Part shown: in pieces, positions 13,955 through 23,871 of the stretch
Layout: the number at the start of each line of letters is the position of its first letter
Position numbering within the stretch: the stretch's first letter is position 1
From: Stictocephala bisonia
Taxonomy: Eukaryota; Arthropoda; Insecta; Hemiptera; Membracidae
Direction: 5' to 3'
Assembly: GCA_035578905.1 (NCBI GenBank)
Contig: JAQJVL010000686.1
Span: 62,001-126,000, forward strand
Length of the DNA stretch: 64,000 nt
The notes under the pieces: model-generated
Told to the model about the DNA's origin: nothing
Databases searched by the model: none
What the model saw: only the letters and a program-made list of their open reading frames with translations
Translations under genes and position numbers: made by a program

Positions 13955-14105
13955 TTGCGTGGTGGCTTAGTGGCTGAGGCATTGGGCGTAGGATCAAGTT
14001 TCGAATCCCTAACTGAGCTAACACTCGGTACTTCATTTGTTGCTAAATTTACGCACACAGATCTGAAGGCCCATGAGCACTAGCAAGTGGAGTTAAAAAA
14101 AGTTA
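13955..14105 (+). repeat. tRNA-derived SINE
   Basis: The head carries a pol III A box (TGGCTTAGTGG, 13963-13973) and, about 25 bases on, a B box (GTTTCGAATCC, 13998-14008), as in a tRNA-derived SINE. The body continues with CACTCGGTACTTCATTTGTTG and a short A-rich end. The same body is found at 46.9 kb (+), 62.1 kb (-) and in a more diverged form at 32.3 kb (-), which supports a dispersed family rather than a tRNA gene. No tRNA cloverleaf is intact. Confidence 0.75.
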
Positions 14106-14109
14106 AACT

Positions 14110-15288
14110 TTGTTTTTACTAATCTTATTTACTGACACAATAACTTAGCCATATAATCAAGTACATATGAAGAAATATACGTCTAAACTTATTTAAAATC
14201 AATTTAACTTTAGATTTTGTGGAAAATATGGAGATAAATTACATCGTTTACCTTGATTTGTACTTTGGTAGACGTAGAATGCCGTTACAGCTTCAGAGAT
14301 AATGAGATAGATAACAGCCTGTTCCTCTGTGCATTTTCCAGTATCTAGGCTGGCCAAAAATAAATATAAAAATGTATTTAACTTTTAACATTGGAAAACC
14401 ATTCGAACGGAAAACCAATAATATAGTTTTTTATGGAAACATTTCACAAAAGCGGTACTTAGACAATATATTGTAAGTCATGGAATGTCTTATAGTAATG
14501 TTTTTTTGTGTAGTAAGCTTCCTAGTATTCTTTAAACTTAATAAAAAACACGTATTTATATATAGCTATTACTATTTCTTGATAATCCTTCATAATGGTT
14601 CACTAATATTCTGTTACAAAACGTTGAAAAAGATTGTTTTACAAAAAGTAATGAATTGAGACATCCACGCAGTTAACGGATTTAAGTCATCACGCTCTTT
14701 CTATACATAAATACCTGAAAAATAACATAGTCATAATCTTCCCATCCATCCACCTAGACCTAGACTATTGTTAACTTACCTATCCACCCGGACACTTACT
14801 GTGGTTGTTGGCCCACCCACACGCCCGGATACGTACAGAAGTGAAGAAAGTACGTGTAATGAGAGACAAAATCCTTTGAAAATGTCATAGAAATATTATA
14901 TCAGTAGTAGGTGGAAATACTTTCCACTATTGAAGCGGACTTAATGATGACAAAGGATGCCACTCAATATGATATTTGATGACTCTGTGCCATGTAGGAT
15001 TTGATTGAAGGAATGGTGAAATGAGAGGCAAGTTGTATACTGGAGAATGAAGGTATTTGTTAAAAATATTATGGCGACCTCCTCATAAATCTCCACACAT
15101 CGATGCTTTAAAGCTGCTCCCAGCTAGCCGAATGGTGCGTTTGTTGTGTCACCAATTCACCGAACTCATGTAGTTAATGATGCTATTGTCATAAGAATTT
15201 TCAAATAAAATATAACATCCAACCATTACTAAATCAATATCTTTAACATATAGCTTTCGTTGAGATAAAATTTAAAACTGAACTGTGA
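14110..15288. other. Unidentified stretch
   Basis: AT-rich with moderately G+C-richer patches near 14,740-14,850 and 15,060-15,170. No frame with recognisable protein similarity was seen. Confidence 0.4.
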
Positions 15289-15290
15289 AA

Positions 15291-16170
15291 ATAACGTTCA
15301 AAACTAATTATTGTCTTGTATCACACATATTAAAATAACGTTCAAAACTAATTATTGTCTTGTATCACACATATTAAAATAACGTTCAAAACTAATTATT
15401 GTCTTGTATCACACATATTAAAATAACGTTCAAAACTAATTATTGTCTTGTATCACACATATTAAAATAACGTTCAAAACTAATTATTGTCTTGTATCAC
15501 ACATATTAAAATAACGTTCAAAACTAATTAATGTCTTGTATCACACATATTAAAATAACGTTCAAAACTAATTATTGTCTTGTATCACACATATTAAAAT
15601 AACGTTCAAAACTAATTATTGTCTTGTATCACACATATTAAAATAACGTTCAAAACTAATTATTGTCTTGTATCGCACATATTAAAATAACGTTCAAAAC
15701 TAATTATTGTCTTGTATCGCACATATTAAAATAACGTTCAAAACTAATTATTGTCTTGTATCACACATATTAAAATAACTTTCAAAACTAATTATTGTCT
15801 TGTATCACACATATTAAAATAACGTTCAAAACTAATTATTGTCTTGTATCACACATATTAAAATAACGTTCAAAACTAATTATTGTCTTGTATCACACAT
15901 ATTAAAATAACGTTCAAAACTAATTATTGTCTTGTATCACACATATTAAAATAACGTTCAAAACTAATTATTGTCTTGTATCGCACATATTAAAATAACG
16001 TTCAAAACTAATTATTGTCTTGTATCACACATATTAAAATAACGTTCAAAACTAATTATTGTCTTGTATCACACATATTAAAATAACGTTCAAAACTAAT
16101 TATTGTCTTGTATCACACATATTAAAATAACGTTCAAAACTAATTAAAGTCTTGTATCACACATATTAAA
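15291..16170 (+). repeat. Tandem array, 44-bp unit x 20
   Basis: A head-to-tail repeat has a strict 44-bp period: ATAACGTTCAAAACTAATTA marks the unit start at 15291, 15335 and so on. It runs for 880 bp, almost exactly 20 units. Units differ only by rare point changes. CACACAT becomes CGCACAT in three units (near 15674, 15718 and 15981), there is one CGTT to CTTT change near 15780, and TTATTG becomes TTAATG or TTAAAG in two units. No indel was seen, so the array is young or actively homogenised. It has no coding frame of note. Confidence 0.97.
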
Positions 16171-16171
16171 A

Positions 16172-16885
16172 TCTAAATATACAAACGGAAATGTTATCAG
16201 TGGGTTTAGAATTGAATGATTAATTGAGACATACTATTTACTATCGCTAGTGATCCTATTAAATGCAGTAGTTCTAGAGTGATGAAGGTCATTCAATTAG
16301 CGAGATGTACGTTTAAAACTATGTAATAACAATTATAACCAAACGATGTAATTTAATTACAACCAAATAAAACCAAATAACCAAATACAATGGTTTGTAA
16401 TTAAACCATTGGAAGCTATATACAGTCCAATTGTGAACTTCGTAAATAATCCAATTCCCTACATTAAAAACTGCAGGTAACTTGTTTACAAGTTTATCTA
16501 TATGAAGTGAAGATAAACTTAACGCGTGCTATATTATTTATTTCCATGTTTTATGTAAATTATTTTGTGACGATTGTAACAAAACATGTATACCTTCCAG
16601 GTCATATCTCGATACCGTGGGATATCAGTCAGTGGCATTTCAAAATGCGAGTTTGCAGAACAGCTCACTTACTGATTAGGATCTCTATGTGATTGGCACC
16701 ACGGACATACACGTGGTCCAGCAGTGCGACTTCGTGGTCTGTTCAGGAGTAGATACATAGGAGTTATGTCCAGGCCAGAACTCTACAATGGATAGTAAGA
16801 CGCAGGATCTAACGTAAAACTATCATTTATGATGTGATGCTGGCGTTCTTGACCATAACGGAGGAATAGGGAAACAATAATTTTA
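16172..16885. other. AT-rich stretch between array and SINE
   Basis: No gene was recognised. The part from 16,690 to 16,800 is richer in G+C and may be the 5' part of the adjacent repeat insertion, but this is not established. Confidence 0.35.
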
Positions 16886-16889
16886 TAAT

Positions 16890-17115
16890 TAATCAGTATT
16901 TTAAAAAATCTAGTCTTTGCTAGTGGCCGTGACTGGAGGGTTACAACGTTATCGCAAGATAACAGAGTCAAGCAACATCACCGTGGCTGTACCTTGGATG
17001 GGTGACTGTCTGAGCGATCCCGACCTTGCGCGTAGCCCGCTGCCCGGTCACTAGTGGTGGTTCGGAAGTCACCCTTAAGCCATTGGCCCCAGATTAAGTA
17101 TTAGAGGGGGCTTCT
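16890..17115 (+). repeat. 5S-rRNA-like SINE, best-preserved copy
   Basis: The plus strand reads GAGTCAAGCAACATCA (16965-16980) and then CTTGGATGGGTGAC (16993-17006). In 5S rRNA the corresponding AAGCAAC and CTTGGATGGG blocks are about 24 bases apart. Here the offset is 23, so both content and spacing fit the internal control region. Downstream is the family tail: CCGGTCACTAGTGGTGGTTC, GAAGTCACCCTTAAGCCATT, and a terminal AGATTAAGTATTAGAGG. I infer a SINE3-type element. A chance match is unlikely given four other copies, but no alignment was run. Confidence 0.6.
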
Positions 17116-17905
17116 TATCTCTAACTTCGCCTGTTAAAATAAGACGATCTTTAACTTATTTTAAGTCGGTCTACATTAATTTACGGATCACGGAAACTAA
17201 CTGGTCAGGTAACGTGCATGAGAAAGGGTGCGATACTTCTTGCCAAAACAGTGGGTCCTAGAAAGTGACAGAATGACAGTTATTTTTCAATAGGTGGAGC
17301 CAGAACCTTCAAATCTTCAGTAGAGTCAGTGTTAAACAGTGACAGACATAGTGTCAATAATAACTCAAACGTGGTAAGGCACATTAAATATAAATTCATT
17401 TTTATTGTAACTCATATAAATAAATTTTTTTGTTTCTTAGTTGTAGTATTCTATTAATTGTTTGACTAAAGGGCAGTAAAATTTAGAAAATATATTGTAC
17501 TGAAGACTCAGAAAACCAGTTTAATCCAACCTTAGTTAAAATGAAATATTTTTAAATTAAAATACATGAATTCGTATAGGGAAAAATATTATGACTATTT
17601 ATTTATAAGTAATTAGCATTGCCATTAGCAGTTTTTTAAATACAATTCTGTGTCTAGGAATCCTCCAAACAGGCTTAGATTAGGAGGTATCTCCCTTATT
17701 TATCAACTTAACATTATTAAGAGTATACATTTACTGTTGTATTGTTATATGTTGTTATACGATTTTATGAGAAATAATGCTTAATTATATTATATTTATT
17801 TATATTATTATATTATGATTATTTACCAGTAGTACACAATTCTGTGTTGTATTATAAAACAGTAATTAGCGAGTATTGTGTTATTTACTTAAATAGTCAG
17901 ATTAA
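17116..17905. other. AT-rich stretch, no recognised gene
   Basis: No coding similarity was found. The sequence leads directly into the 170-bp array. Confidence 0.4.
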
Positions 17906-17910
17906 ATAAA

Positions 17911-18767
17911 AGTAACAGTTAGAAGCTATGAAGTGTAATCACTATATTATCTCGTAATCAGTAGACCGTGACAGTTATCACTAAGATTAACATCCAACCT
18001 AGAAGTAACATTCTCCACGAGTATAAACGGACAAAACAATGGTTCGTTAGCCCAACTGCTCTACCCTTGTCGATTGTAAAAGTAACAGTTAGAAGCTATA
18101 AAGTGTAATCACTATATTATCTCGTAATCAGTAGACCGTGACAGTTATCACTAAGATTAACATCTAACCTAGAAGTAACATTCTCCACAAGTATAAACGG
18201 ACAAAACAATGGTTCGTTAGCCCAACTCCTCTACCCTTGTCGATTGTAAAAGTAACAGTTAGAAGCTATAAAGTGTAATCACTATATTATCTCGTAATCA
18301 GTAGACCGTGACAGTTATCACTAAGATTAACATCTAACCTAGAAGTAACATTCTCCACGAGTATAAACGGACAAAACAATGGTTCGTTAGCCCAACCGCT
18401 CTACCCTTGTCGATTGTGAAAGTAACAGTTAGAAGCCATAAAGTGTAATCACTATATTATCTCATAATCAGTAGACCGTGACAGTTATCACTAAGATTAA
18501 CATCCAACCTAGAAGTAACATTCTCCACAAGTATAAACGGACAAAACAATGGTTCGTTAGCCCAACTGCTCTACCCTTGTCGATTGTGAAAGTAACAGTT
18601 AGAAGCCATAAAGTGTAATCACTATATTATCTCGTAATCAGTAGACCATGACAGTTATCACTAAGATTAACATCCAACCTAGAAGTAACATTCTCCACGA
18701 GTATAAACGGACAAAACAATGGTTCGTTAGCCCAACCGCCCTACCCTTGTCGATTGTGAAAGTAACT
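17911..18767 (+). repeat. Tandem array, 170-bp unit x 5
   Basis: The unit start AGTAACAGTTAGAAGC falls at 17911, 18081, 18251, 18421 and 18591, an exact 170-bp period. A sixth start is abandoned after seven bases (AGTAACT at 18761). Units differ by a handful of substitutions, such as CTATGAAG/CTATAAAG/CCATAAAG and CACGAG/CACAAG. The unit length is close to nucleosome spacing, as in many satellite DNAs, but only five copies are present. Confidence 0.97.
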
Positions 18768-19080
18768 ACTCTAATTTGTGAGTGAACAGAATTCATTGTC
18801 GTAATGGAAAAGCCACTGAGCACAGTTCAAGTGCAATATGCACGTCAGTGCTGACTTACGTTTAACTCAGAGCAGAGCTGGCTCTAGACAGAGTGCTATC
18901 TTTGCTGTTTGGACGACAAAGATACTGTCCATCTTCACAATACCAGGATATCGACCATGTGATACTTCTGCTCGAGGTTCCAGCCAGATACTTGGCTCCA
19001 AGTATATTGAATTGGTGTTATGACTACGTAATAGTCTCTTTAAAAGTAACTAGTTTAGAGTTTCCTCCCGAGAACTAATT
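18768..19080. other. G+C-richer unidentified segment
   Basis: Directly after the 170-bp array lies about 300 bp that is clearly less AT-rich. On the minus strand there is an open stretch of roughly 50 codons, including YPGIVKMDSIFVVQTAKIA, that ends at a TGA just before a GTAAGT donor-like site near 18,860. I recognise no family. It may be an exon or an old element. Confidence 0.25.
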
Positions 19081-19084
19081 AACA

Positions 19085-20040
19085 ATAAATGGAATATGAC
19101 AGAAATAATTTTTAATTAAAGCACAATTAGGGTGAACATAGGCCTTATATTTAATCTCTTAAAATTAACAAATTTAAAGTTTTGTTGTACATACATTTAT
19201 GTTCAGCTAAATAGTTTTAATGTTTTTTTGGTTCCAAAAAGAACATTGAAAATGTAATCTATAGTGTCCTGTTGATCTGAAAAGGTTCTTGACTTGGATT
19301 AAGTAGTAGATATAAACATAAGAGTAATTGTTTACAATAAAAAAACTATTAATATATATATTTTTTTAATTTGAATTATTTTAAGATTTTTAAAGATACC
19401 TTTACTAAGTGTTTTATTCTATAAAATATGCTCTATACTTTTAACATAAAATACCCCAAGACAATCCCTTAATTCATGTTTATTATGAGAATTGTCAGAA
19501 AAGAGTAGCTTTATATTCTTCTTCTTATTTTCTATCCTATACAAATGGCAAAATTTCATTTTATTCTTTTAGTTTATTATCCGTTTATTATTTAAATGGA
19601 ATTGACCCATAGTATATGTATTGTTTGAACCCATACTTACAGTTAGAAAATACTGTGTACATAAAGTTACACAGCCTACCTATTCTTCGCATGGATTAAA
19701 CACGTAATATTACACTTAATTTATAATAACTCATTTTTATTTACGTACGAAAATAATAATAATGATAAGATATTCGAGTGTTATAAAATAGAGATACTGT
19801 TTAACTATCATCAATGTATTGTCAGTACTTTAGATTTTAAGAATATAAAGTTCATTGCAACCGGGAAAAAATAAATAATACATAATAACTGCTATAGTAG
19901 TAGCCAAATTTTCTCTAAACATGCTTAAATTATATAGGGCTTATTTAAATACAGAAAATGGTGCATGGGATCTAGATTTTGCTTGATAGTAGATTTATTG
20001 TCAAGTTAGGAGTTAACATTTTAACATAACAATTTAAGAA
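19085..20040. other. AT-rich stretch, no recognised gene
   Basis: Nothing beyond AT-rich sequence and short poly-A/T runs was seen. Confidence 0.45.
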
Positions 20041-20480
20041 TAGGTTCAGGACAAAGTGGTCTGTTCAGACACTACACTCGCGAACAGTAAACAGTTCTAG
20101 GTATCAGTGAATTACAGGAAAACTAAGGGTCTCCAACTCAACGTAGAATACGAACCCCATAATACTGTTCTGGTTTTAAGCTAACTGACAAGCCTCTTCT
20201 TCTGTAGAAAAGACCCAAACCAGACCACCTCCCAACATGGACACTCAAGGTTTCTCTACGAGTGTCCTTATCGTTAAAAACCAAGTGTACACCATATCGC
20301 TTTCAAGGGGACTGTTTACAGAAAATATTATATACTTTTTCCAACAGAGTTTTGACGGGAGCCGGTATTAAACTGGTTCCTACCAGCCGGGGCTTGCTGT
20401 TGAACACAGGAACAAAGAATGCCATACCTGTTTGCTCAATATATGAGTGCATTATTTGCAACTACTATAAATAAGGTTGT
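20040..20480. other. G+C-richer unidentified segment
   Basis: This block stands out from its surroundings in composition. A pyrimidine-rich acceptor-like CTTCTTCTGTAG sits near 20,205, followed by an open plus frame of about 70 codons (20262-20474) with no motif I recognise. It could be an exon or a diverged repeat. Confidence 0.2.
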
Positions 20481-21876
20481 TGGTAAACAAGAGGGAGACT
20501 AATTTTCACTGTAATTTCTTAGCACATATAGTTTATAGTTAAATATTATGTTTCTTATTACTGGTAGATTTTATTTGTAGTTATTTGTACCGTTAATTTT
20601 TTGGATTATACATATGTTGCATGCACATCGTTGATTTCATTTGTTTTTATTTATTTATTGAATTGTTCATAGTCCATATAGTATTTATTATGGTTTATTT
20701 ACTGCCAATTTATAGTATATTCGTTTTATATAGTTATGTATATTATTAATTTGTTAATTTCCATTGTGTTAATATTTAATATTTAAGGCTCATGTGGAGT
20801 TACGACTACCAGTCGCAATCCACAAGGAAGTTTTAAACAATCAAACAATTAATTGAGATAAACTCCAAAATAAAATAAAAATTAGGATTACTAGTAGAAA
20901 AATTTACATTTAAAAAAATGACTTTTTTAATGAATATCAAATGTTGTTTGGTTTGATTTAACTATATTTCCTTGGTGTTTGATGATTTTTCTATCTATTT
21001 TTGTTTTGTTTTTAGTTACTTAAAGATTACTCATATATTAAAGATATTTCATATGGTAAAATTAGTTGATCTCTCAAATAGCTATATGCTAGAGAGATTA
21101 AAAACCACAACAATGTAGTGTCAATTTAAGAAATAATAATAATTTTGAATTGAATTAAAATTTATTCACAACAATTTCTAGCTGGTAACTTTAATGAGCC
21201 AAAAGTGCTACCTACATTTATTAACGACATTTTACATTTTCATTAAATATTTTACACCACCTTTCATGCTGTACTTAATGATTACGCGATCTTAAAGAAC
21301 AAAACATCTCAGAATAATCAAACAAGTTACAATGTAGCCATCTGCACAAAGGGCTAACAATTAATTACAAGTGTCATGAAGCTTGTGATTGTTTCTTCTA
21401 GATAATAAATCGAGAACATCCTCTAAGATTCTTGGAATGTAATAAACTAGCAAACTTTTTTATTGTTCTTGGTTCTGTGAATTATGATTTCGTTTACAAT
21501 AAAAAATTTATGAATCGAAGAAGTACTTCGAACTAGTTTCATATGCTACAAAAACTGTATTTATACCTAACTATATTCGGTCTTATGTATTTGTTACAAA
21601 TCGTATTGTATTTTAGCCTTAATGTACTTCTTAAAATATTTTTTACTTTGGGTTATCAAATCAGAAAACAAATCTTATTGGACTAAAGTTTTTTTGGCGC
21701 ACACATTAAAGATCATTCTTTTGTCAATCGCTCTTGTCTGAGGAAGGCGTTTCGTCGAAATCACTATAATATTTGTGCATTTTGTACTTGTATTGCAATA
21801 TATTTATGTTCTGTGACGTTCTCTTATACTGTATTTGTACCAACACGTATTATTCTAATTAAAAAAATATTAAAGA
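20480..21876. other. AT-rich stretch upstream of the LINE
   Basis: No gene was recognised. It ends at the left target-site duplication of the twin-primed LINE. Confidence 0.45.
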
Positions 21877-21892
21877 TAAGTAATTACACTTT
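21877..21892 (+). repeat. Target-site duplication, left copy
   Basis: TAAGTAATTACACTTT, identical to the right copy at 23856-23871. It defines the left edge of the LINE insertion. Confidence 0.93.
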
Positions 21893-22805
21893 TTTTCATA
21901 CATTTTCATCCTATTTATGCTGTCATACGCTTTTTGAAAATCTATAAATAATAGGTGAACATCCTTATTAAACTCCCAATATTTTGAGAGAGATTGTTTT
22001 ATGGCAAATATTTGGTCTATAGTAGAGCGACCTTGAACAAATCCTGCTTGGTGGTCTTTAATATTTTCTTCTATATACTCTTTCAGTCTATTTAAGAGGA
22101 TTTTTGATAGTACTTTATATGCTGAACTTAGAATAGAAATACCTCTATAATTTTTGCACTCTATCTTATCACCCTTTTTGAAAATAGGTGTTATTAGTGC
22201 TTCGTTCCAATCATTGGGTATTGTTTCTTTTCTCCACACTTCTAATATTAATCTATGCATACAACTTAATAGCTCTCTTCCACCAACTTTGAATATTTCA
22301 GCCGGAATGCCATCATTTCCTGGGGCTTTATTGTTGTTTAGTTGTCTTACGCTTTCTTCCACCTCTTTAAGCGATGGTTCATCTACTTTTGGTTGCACAT
22401 GTTGGAAAATTAATTTATTTTCATCTTCTGCTCCTCCTTCTTCGTCAGGTCTTTTATCAGCATTCAGTAGTTGCTCAAAATATTGTTTCCATATGTTAAG
22501 AACATTTTTTCTGTCGCAAGTCAGGTTTCCATTTTTATCTTTGATGCTGTCTGTTTTTGGGATGTATCCCTTCTTAAAAAATCTTATTGATCTGAAAAAT
22601 TCCCTTGCGTTGTTATGAGTACTGTCCTCCTCTGCTTTTCTCAGTTGGTCTGTGATATATTTACGTTTCTTCGTTCTTAGTTTTCTAACTACCTGTTTGT
22701 TGAGTTCTTTGTACTCCTCCCTATTTTCATTACAGTTGTTTTTGAGAACATCATTTTTATTTTTCTTCCTCAACTCTATTAAATCTTCGCAACTGTTGGT
22801 GAACA
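21893..22805 (-). pseudogene. LINE ORF2, inverted 5' half (linker + RT N-terminal half)
   Basis: Open on the minus strand without stops. It begins just inside the inversion junction (TNSCEDLIELRKKNKND). A charged linker follows (REEYKELNKQVVRKLRTKKR), then the segment before RT (FEQLLNADKRPDE), then the RT fingers: LNNNKAPGNDGIPAEIFK, WNEALITPIFKKGDKIECKN, YRGISILSSAYKVLSKIL and DHQAGFVQGRSTIDQIFAIK. It ends with motif A, LLFIDFQKAYDSIN, whose catalytic Asp codon is at 21942-21940. The frame then runs into a few codons and the target-site duplication. There is no true start codon; the longer open frame to 22854 only reads antisense of the other half. The absence of stops suggests a fairly recent insertion. 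The protein cannot be made as one chain because of the inversion. Confidence 0.92.
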
Positions 22806-23853
22806 AAAAATGCAAATGTTTGGCATCCCAGATAAGCTTATAAAATTGACACAAATATGTATTGATAAATCAAGATGTAAAGTGAAGGTAAATGGAGAAT
22901 ATACAGAGGACTTTGAAGTTAATACAGGAGTTCGTCAAGGTGATGGGATATCCCCTCTACTCTTTAACCTAGTCTTAGAAGATGCACTCAGGAAGACAAA
23001 AGATTTAAGAGCTGGGATCTATGTTGGATCAAAAGTAAATGTATTAGCTTTTGCGGATGACGTTGCTCTTCTTGCTGAAAGTAGAACAGATCTGGAAAAT
23101 TTAGCAAAAGTGCTCATTCAAGAAACCAGAAAGGTGGGATTAGAAATAAACCAGGATAAGACAAAATATATGCATATAACCAGAAGACAGGGAATAAATA
23201 GAATACAAAATGGTAAAGTAGACAAGTGGGAATTTGAAAAAGTCGAAGAGTTTAAATACCTTGGCATAAAGCTAGCACAAAACATAAAAGAGGAAAACGA
23301 AATTCAAAATAGACTAGTCTTAGCCTCTAAGACCTATTGGGCAGTAGAGAAATTACTTAAATCCAAAATATTGTCTAGGAAAACTAAGATCAAAATCTAC
23401 CATACACTAGTCCTCCCTGTGTTACTATATGGAGCTGAAACATGGTCACTGACAAAGGAATATGAGAAGAAGCTTATTGTATTTGAAAATAGAGTATTAA
23501 GAAAAGTGTTTGGTCCAGTATGCGAAGGAGATGTATGGAGAATAAGAAAGAACAGAGAATTAAGAGAAATATACACTCACCCAGATATAGTAGCATTAGT
23601 GAAAAGTAGAAGACTAAGGTGGGCTGGACATGTGTGGAGGCGAGAAAATACCTCCATTATTAATTATATTGAACGATCGAACCCAGACGGTAGAAGACCC
23701 CTTGGCAGGCCAAGACTTAGAGGGAGAGATCAGGTCCTCAAAGATATTTACAAATTGGGAACTACACCTGAGGCAGCAAAGAACAGAGCAGAATGAAGAG
23801 CCATATTTGGCGAGGCCAAAAACCAACTGGGGTTTCAATGGCCAAGGAGGTAA
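22804..23853 (+). pseudogene. LINE ORF2, 3' half (RT C-terminal half + C-terminal tail)
   Basis: The frame opens at the inversion junction with QMFGIPDKLIKLTQICIDKS. It continues with motif B (GVRQGDGISPLLFNLVLEDA), motif C (FADD, codons at 23050-23061) and the thumb-like EEFKYLGIKL. Then come TKIKIYHTLVLPVLLYGAET, FENRVLRKVFGPV, and RRLRWAGHVWRRE followed by RRPLGRPRLRGRD. A TGA at 23794-23796 interrupts the frame at ...KNRAE*RAIFGEAKNQ; the position fits a Trp codon mutated to stop. The same frame then continues 18 more codons to a terminal TAA at 23851-23853, right at the element's end. The motif C pair (Asp-Asp) is intact. The homologous tail in the fragment at 9 kb (GESKN) supports the read-through interpretation. 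Confidence 0.92.
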
Positions 23854-23855
23854 GG

Positions 23856-23871
23856 TAAGTAATTACACTTT
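23856..23871 (+). repeat. Target-site duplication, right copy
   Basis: Perfect match to 21877-21892. It immediately follows AGGAGGTAAGG, the last bases of the LINE. Confidence 0.93.

Larger units (their letters stand above)
21893..23855 (+). mobile_element. Twin-primed (5'-inverted), 5'-truncated LINE
   Basis: A non-LTR retrotransposon lies between two perfect 16-bp duplications. The 5' part (linker plus first half of the RT domain) is on the minus strand at the left, and the 3' part (second half of RT to the C-terminus) is on the plus strand at the right. They meet at about 22,800-22,810. The minus part ends at RT motif A (DFQKAYDSINR) at the left edge. The plus part resumes essentially where that stops (MFGIPDKLIKL), so almost nothing is lost between them. 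This is the layout expected from twin priming: the second target strand primes internally on the RNA and extends toward its 5' end. The endonuclease domain is missing through 5' truncation. The element ends on the ORF stop with a TAAGG-type end and no poly-A tail. The C-terminal WAGHVWRRE...RRPLGRPR signature is common in RTE-like and related arthropod LINEs; I do not assign a clade. Confidence 0.93.

Noticed and set aside
15291..18767. Possible CRISPR-like arrays
   Set aside because: Units are contiguous without unique spacers and the DNA is eukaryotic; these are ordinary tandem repeats.
21733..21765. Hammerhead-ribozyme-like core (CTGAGGA ... GAAA with a GGCG/CGTC stem)
   Set aside because: An extra A sits before stem II and I could not pair stems I and III; the match is too short to support a ribozyme.
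22154..22843. Plus-strand open frames of 154 and 63 codons
   Set aside because: Antisense shadows of the inverted LINE half.
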